NCBI GenBank assembly: GCA_027080445.1 | Contig: JALWRY010000105.1 | Coordinates: forward strand, 1 to 7,963 | Direction: 5' to 3' | Length of the DNA: 7,963 bases | From: Thiohalobacter sp. | GTDB lineage: Bacteria; Pseudomonadota; Gammaproteobacteria; DSM-19610 | In this document: positions 5,587 to 7,963 of the stretch, one piece after another | Position numbering within the stretch: position 1 is the first letter of the stretch | Layout: the number at the start of each line of letters is the position of its first letter | Translations under genes and position numbers: made by a program | Notes under the pieces: model-generated | Seen by the model: only the letters and a program-made list of their open reading frames with translations | The model's database searches: none | Told to the model about the DNA's origin: nothing

Positions 5587-6276
5587 TCAGGTGGGGATAA
5601 TGCTGAATTCGCTGACCTGTTCCATGTTGGTCAGGGTTTCGGCCAGGTTAAAGAAATTTTTCGTACTCCTTGAACGCACCGTCATCTCATACTGGAAGAA
5701 TTTGCCTTCCCCGGCCATTGTGTAACTGGCATCAAACGATTTGATCCGGTGTTCGGCAATCAGTTCCCGTAGCTGTGTCTCGTTATAGGTTTTCATCTCA
5801 CGGATGAAACGTACCCGGAAACGCGCATAGGTTTGCGACGGCAGCATGTTTTCAATCCAGCGGAAGATCGACAGTGTGACCACGGTCAGACCAGTGGCGA
5901 GAAATGCCGGGTAGTAGAAACCCATGCCAATGACAATGCCGATCGAGGCCGTCATCCAGATGGAGGCGGCAGTCGTCAGCCCGCGTACGGACAGGCCCTC
6001 CTTGATAATGACCCCGGCGCCCAGGAAGCCGATGCCGGTCATAATGCCCTGCGCCAGGCGGGTCGGGTCGGCGCGTATCGTCGCCATATACTGCTCGGGT
6101 ATCAGCTGCCACTGGTAGAACATCAGTACCATCAGCAGGCTGGATGAAACGCAGACCAGCGCGTGGGTGCGGAAACCGGCTTCGCGACCATGCAGTGCGC
6201 GTTCCAGCCCGATAATGCCGCCGGCCAGCAAGGCCAGTAACAGGCGTGAAGCAATCAGAGTGTAATCGTATTCCAT
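5587..6276 (-). CDS. MgtC/SapB family inner-membrane protein
   Basis: A 229-residue protein with five hydrophobic helices (about 6-24, 38-57, 74-92, 99-118, 121-139) and a soluble C-terminal domain (about 150-229). The latter has the size and alternating pattern of the ACT-like domain in MgtC proteins. Family signatures are GGIIGLERALHGREAGFRTHALV-type residues at 19-41 (see Glu25, Arg26, Arg36, Thr37), GIMTGIGFLGAGVII (77-91) and GLTTAASIWMTASIG (99-113). In Salmonella and Mycobacterium, MgtC supports survival in macrophages and in low magnesium and modulates F-type ATP synthase; other members have unknown roles, so no transport substrate is assigned. ATG 6276..6274 matches the family start, but there is no Shine-Dalgarno sequence. 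No mgtB-like ATPase lies beside it. It heads a minus-strand pair with the glutaredoxin. Confidence 0.92.
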   Translation of the reverse strand: MEYDYTLIASRLLLALLAGGIIGLERALHGREAGFRTHALVCVSSSLLMVLMFYQWQLIPEQYMATIRADPTRLAQGIMTGIGFLGAGVIIKEGLSVRGLTTAASIWMTASIGIVIGMGFYYPAFLATGLTVVTLSIFRWIENMLPSQTYARFRVRFIREMKTYNETQLRELIAEHRIKSFDASYTMAGEGKFFQYEMTVRSRSTKNFFNLAETLTNMEQVSEFSIIPT

Positions 6277-6311
6277 TTTCAGGGCTTTGTGATGTGACTG
6301 ACTGGCGGCGA

Positions 6312-6317
6312 ATGATA
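6312..6317 (-). promoter_or_regulatory. Possible -10 element for the mgtC-like/glutaredoxin pair
   Basis: On the minus strand TATCAT matches five of six -10 bases and sits 35 bases before the ATG. No acceptable -35 lies 16-18 bases upstream, so this is a weak candidate. Confidence 0.25.
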
Positions 6318-6360
6318 GCAGAATGCGTCAGCCGGGATGGAAACTTGCGCGTTTTGTTCT

Positions 6361-6457
6361 ACGCTTGTCCCGGGGGCAGGTCGTGTATCGGCAAGTCGGG
6401 TGGAATGCCAGGTATTGGACAAGCGTCTACAGGGTACAGGGGTGGCAGGGTAGTACC
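6361..6457. repeat. Two inverted repeats in the mgtC-like/peroxiredoxin gap
   Basis: In the 213-base divergent gap, ACGCTTGTCC (6361..6370) has its exact reverse complement GGACAAGCGT at 6417..6426, separated by 46 bases. Just downstream GGTAC (6433..6437) and GTACC (6453..6457) enclose 15 bases. The gap carries no convincing sigma-70 promoter for the peroxiredoxin. These arms could be operator half-sites, for example for a peroxide regulator, or stems in a structured leader ahead of the strong ribosome binding site. No known riboswitch core was recognised. Confidence 0.35.
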
Positions 6458-6473
6458 ATGTCAGGGAATCGTT

Positions 6474-6482
6474 AAAGGAGGA
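6474..6482 (+). promoter_or_regulatory. Very strong Shine-Dalgarno sequence deciding a TTG start
   Basis: AAAGGAGGA contains the full AGGAGG complement of the 16S rRNA tail (6476..6481). It lies 8 bases before TTG 6490, the ideal distance, so it fixes the non-ATG start of the peroxiredoxin. No ATG near the start could use it. Confidence 0.85.
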
Positions 6483-6489
6483 AGCCGGC

Positions 6490-7131
6490 TTGTCAATCAG
6501 ACTGGGTGATATCGCACCGGATTTTACCGCACAAACTACGCAGGGCGTGATTCATTTTCACGACTGGATCGGGGATGGCTGGGTCATGCTCATGTCGCAC
6601 CCGGCGGATTTCACGCCGGTCTGTACAACGGAACTCGGCTACGTGGCGAGTATTCGCTCTGAATTTGACCGCCGCCACGTCAAGGTCATCAGCCTCAGCG
6701 TGGACACGCTGGAGGCGCATGACCGCTGGGCGAGGGATATCGAGGATACCCAGGGTTATGCACTCAATTATCCGTTGATTGCCGACCCGGAGGCGGAAAT
6801 TGCCACACTTTACGACATGATTCATCCCGCTATCGACAATACATTGACGGTGAGGAGCGTGTTTATTATCGGTCCCGACAAGCGCGTCAAGGCAACAATG
6901 AGTTACCCCGTCAATAGCGGGCGTAATTTCGACGAGTTGATTCGGCTGATCGATTCGCTGCAATTGACCGAGGATTTTGACGTATCGACCCCGGTGAACT
7001 GGCGCCCCGGCGGGGATGTCATTATCTCGCCAACACTCAGCGATGCACATGCGCGGCGCAAATTCCCCGAGGGCTGGACCCTGGTGAAACCCTACATCCG
7101 TATTGTGCAGCAGCCACTTCGCGATACCTGA
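6490..7131 (+). CDS. 1-Cys peroxiredoxin (Prx6 family)
   Basis: A 213-residue cytoplasmic thiol peroxidase that reduces hydrogen peroxide, organic hydroperoxides or peroxynitrite. The active site is PADFTPVC: Pro38, Thr42 and peroxidatic Cys45, with the catalytic arginine at Arg123 in VRSVFII. Cys45 is the only cysteine in the protein, so there is no resolving cysteine and the enzyme is of the one-cysteine type. The C-terminal extension (about 150-210, including VNWRPGGDVIISPTLSDAHARRKFPEGW) is the 1-cysPrx_C domain of Prx6 and rules out the shorter AhpC/BCP types. Reduction must come from an external thiol; the nearby glutaredoxin or glutathione is a plausible but unproven partner. It starts at TTG 6490, backed by a full Shine-Dalgarno sequence, and the N-terminus SIRLGDIAPDFTA fits the family. 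It ends 7 bases from the convergent PilZ gene. Confidence 0.95.
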   Translation: MSIRLGDIAPDFTAQTTQGVIHFHDWIGDGWVMLMSHPADFTPVCTTELGYVASIRSEFDRRHVKVISLSVDTLEAHDRWARDIEDTQGYALNYPLIADPEAEIATLYDMIHPAIDNTLTVRSVFIIGPDKRVKATMSYPVNSGRNFDELIRLIDSLQLTEDFDVSTPVNWRPGGDVIISPTLSDAHARRKFPEGWTLVKPYIRIVQQPLRDT

Positions 7132-7138
7132 ACAGCGC

Positions 7139-7819
7139 TTATTTGGTCTGTTCCTTCACGATCTGTTCATAAACAAAGCCGTGCAGTGCAAAGGTGTCTT
7201 GCTGGTTTTCGGGGAGTAACTCAAGGCCGTAGTGGAAACTGCGTTCGCCGTTCACGTCATTCTGTTCGACCAGTACGTTGCGGATAATGGCTGGCAGCGA
7301 CAGCAGTTTTTCACGGCCGGCAATTTTAACGGCGCAGTTGAGGGTCACCGCGTCATCGACTTCACCCAGTTGTTCGCCGGAGCGCATCAGCGCGCCCGAG
7401 GTGCTGATATCGATGATGGTCCCGGATCGCGGCTTGTCGAACTGGAAATCCGGGTTGGAATTTTTTAGCGAGGCAAACAGCTTGACAGCAACCCGTTGCG
7501 CCTTGCGTACGGTAATCTGCTGCATCTCCTTGGGATAGGCGAGGTGCAGGTAGGGGAAGGGGCGGGAACAGTTGAGTAACACGCTGGTGGTGAAGCCGAC
7601 GATGCGGTTGCCAACCATCATGCGCACCACAAACCGCTGGCCCTCCCGGATGATCATCACCTTGTCCCCGGACATTGGCGTGGTGACCAGCAGACTGGCG
7701 CCGGGCAGGTAGCCAATCAGTTTGACGTGCCAGCGACGCGTGTCTTCGCCATCGTGCGGCTGAAGTTGCAGGGACTCGCCCACCTGGATTTTTAGCTCGG
7801 TGTGCTCCACGCGGTCCAT
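7139..7819 (-). CDS. YcgR-like PilZ-domain c-di-GMP receptor
   Basis: A 226-residue soluble protein with two beta-rich domains. The first (about 8-97) resembles the PilZN/YcgR-type N-domain, with VGESLQLQ, KLIGYLPGASLLVTTP and GQRFVVRMMVGNRIVGF. The second is a PilZ domain (about 101-215) with the c-di-GMP-binding RxxxR (RKAQR, Arg105 and Arg109) and DxSxxG (DISTSG, Asp137, Ser139, Gly142). Both motifs are intact, so binding is expected. YcgR-type proteins bind the flagellar motor and slow swimming when c-di-GMP is high, but no flagellar gene is in the window, so its output could equally be adhesion or polysaccharide control. ATG 7819..7817 is used; there is no clear Shine-Dalgarno sequence. 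It appears to be a single-gene unit, divergent from whatever is transcribed at the right edge. Confidence 0.9.
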   Translation of the reverse strand: MDRVEHTELKIQVGESLQLQPHDGEDTRRWHVKLIGYLPGASLLVTTPMSGDKVMIIREGQRFVVRMMVGNRIVGFTTSVLLNCSRPFPYLHLAYPKEMQQITVRKAQRVAVKLFASLKNSNPDFQFDKPRSGTIIDISTSGALMRSGEQLGEVDDAVTLNCAVKIAGREKLLSLPAIIRNVLVEQNDVNGERSFHYGLELLPENQQDTFALHGFVYEQIVKEQTK

Positions 7820-7824
7820 TGTAG

Positions 7825-7840
7825 ATCAAAACATATTGAT
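7825..7840. promoter_or_regulatory. Palindrome ATCAA-N6-TTGAT upstream of the PilZ gene
   Basis: A perfect 5-base inverted repeat with a 6-base centre in an AT-rich patch, 5 bases before the PilZ ATG. The size suits a dimeric repressor, which would block the PilZ transcript. It could also be chance in AT-rich DNA. Confidence 0.25.
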
Positions 7841-7852
7841 TCAAAAGGTAGT

Positions 7853-7881
7853 TTCGCATTTCCGGCGCCAGGGACTATAAT
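7853..7881 (+). promoter_or_regulatory. Sigma-70 promoter for a transcript leaving the right edge
   Basis: TTCGCA (7853..7858, four of six), 17-base spacer, TATAAT (7876..7881, perfect). Transcription would start near 7888. It is the best sigma-70 match noted in the window. A reverse-facing TATAGT overlaps it at 7879..7874 and could serve the PilZ gene. Confidence 0.6.
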
Positions 7882-7895
7882 CCTCCGGATCTTGA

Positions 7896-7922
7896 ATGCG
7901 GCCATTGCATGAAACGCCGCAT
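7896..7922 (+). repeat. Hairpin in the leader downstream of the right-end promoter
   Basis: ATGCGGC (7896..7902) pairs perfectly with GCCGCAT (7916..7922) around a 13-base loop. It begins about 8 bases after the predicted transcription start, so it would be a 5' stem of the RNA. No T-run follows, so it is not a terminator. It may be part of a structured leader or a non-coding RNA that continues past the edge. Confidence 0.45.
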
Positions 7923-7944
7923 ACCACGGGCAGGGAGGCCGGGG

Positions 7945-7963
7945 ATGGGGGAAGGAATACAGG
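7945..7963 (+). CDS. Possible start of an unidentified gene (six codons visible)
   Basis: ATG 7945 follows AGGGAGG (7932..7938) with a 6-base gap, a good Shine-Dalgarno arrangement downstream of the promoter at 7853..7881. It reads MGEGIQ before the window ends. Six codons identify nothing. In this purine-rich stretch the GGGGGAAGG at 7947..7955 could itself be the Shine-Dalgarno sequence of a later start, or the transcript could be non-coding. Confidence 0.25.

Noticed and set aside
6246..6509. 87-codon plus-strand frame across the mgtC-peroxiredoxin gap
   Set aside because: Overlaps both neighbouring genes' starts and has no family resemblance; the gap looks regulatory.
6493..7050. Open frame antisense to the peroxiredoxin
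   Set aside because: Shadow of a certain gene; no recognisable domain.
1..7963. Mobile element, CRISPR array, toxin-antitoxin or defence island
   Set aside because: No transposase, integrase, repeat-spacer pattern or small paired toxin genes were seen; the gene content is housekeeping and stress-related.

Overview
The window looks like a chromosomal segment from a Gammaproteobacterium of moderately high GC. This rests on the protein sequences: an RluE-type pseudouridine synthase, a PpnN (YgdH) nucleosidase of E. coli length, a DsbB whose four cysteines fall at the E. coli positions, and a Lon protease resembling the second (AsrA-type) Lon of Pseudomonas. The exact genus cannot be read from the sequence. 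No transposase, integrase, CRISPR array, tRNA or rRNA is visible. All eight substantial coding regions look intact, apart from rluE, which is cut by the left edge.

Layout, left to right. On the minus strand lon is followed by rluE (partial); the rluE start codon overlaps the lon stop codon. The gap upstream of lon (2837..3292, 456 bases) carries a good sigma-32-like promoter for lon, a 25-bp palindrome made of two perfect DnaA boxes with a third near-match box beside it, a very AT-rich stretch, an imperfect hairpin and a further DnaA box. On the plus strand ppnN and dsbB follow with 11 bases between them. Converging on them are, on the minus strand, an MgtC/SapB-family membrane protein and a membrane-anchored glutaredoxin, 6 bases apart; the glutaredoxin and dsbB overlap tail to tail by 9 bases. 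After a 213-base gap with inverted repeats comes a single-cysteine (Prx6-type) peroxiredoxin on the plus strand, with a TTG start and a very strong ribosome binding site. It converges on a minus-strand YcgR-like PilZ protein. The right end holds a plus-strand promoter with a perfect -10, a hairpin, a G-rich tract and possibly the first codons of another gene.

Themes: protein quality control and heat shock (Lon), ribosome modification (RluE), alarmone-linked nucleotide metabolism (PpnN), thiol redox (DsbB, glutaredoxin, peroxiredoxin), a stress-linked membrane protein (MgtC family) and c-di-GMP signalling (PilZ). These are mostly housekeeping and stress genes. The least ordinary feature is the DnaA-box cluster with adjoining AT-rich DNA between lon and ppnN. 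It resembles part of a replication origin or a DnaA-responsive control region, although the neighbouring genes are not those usually found at oriC.
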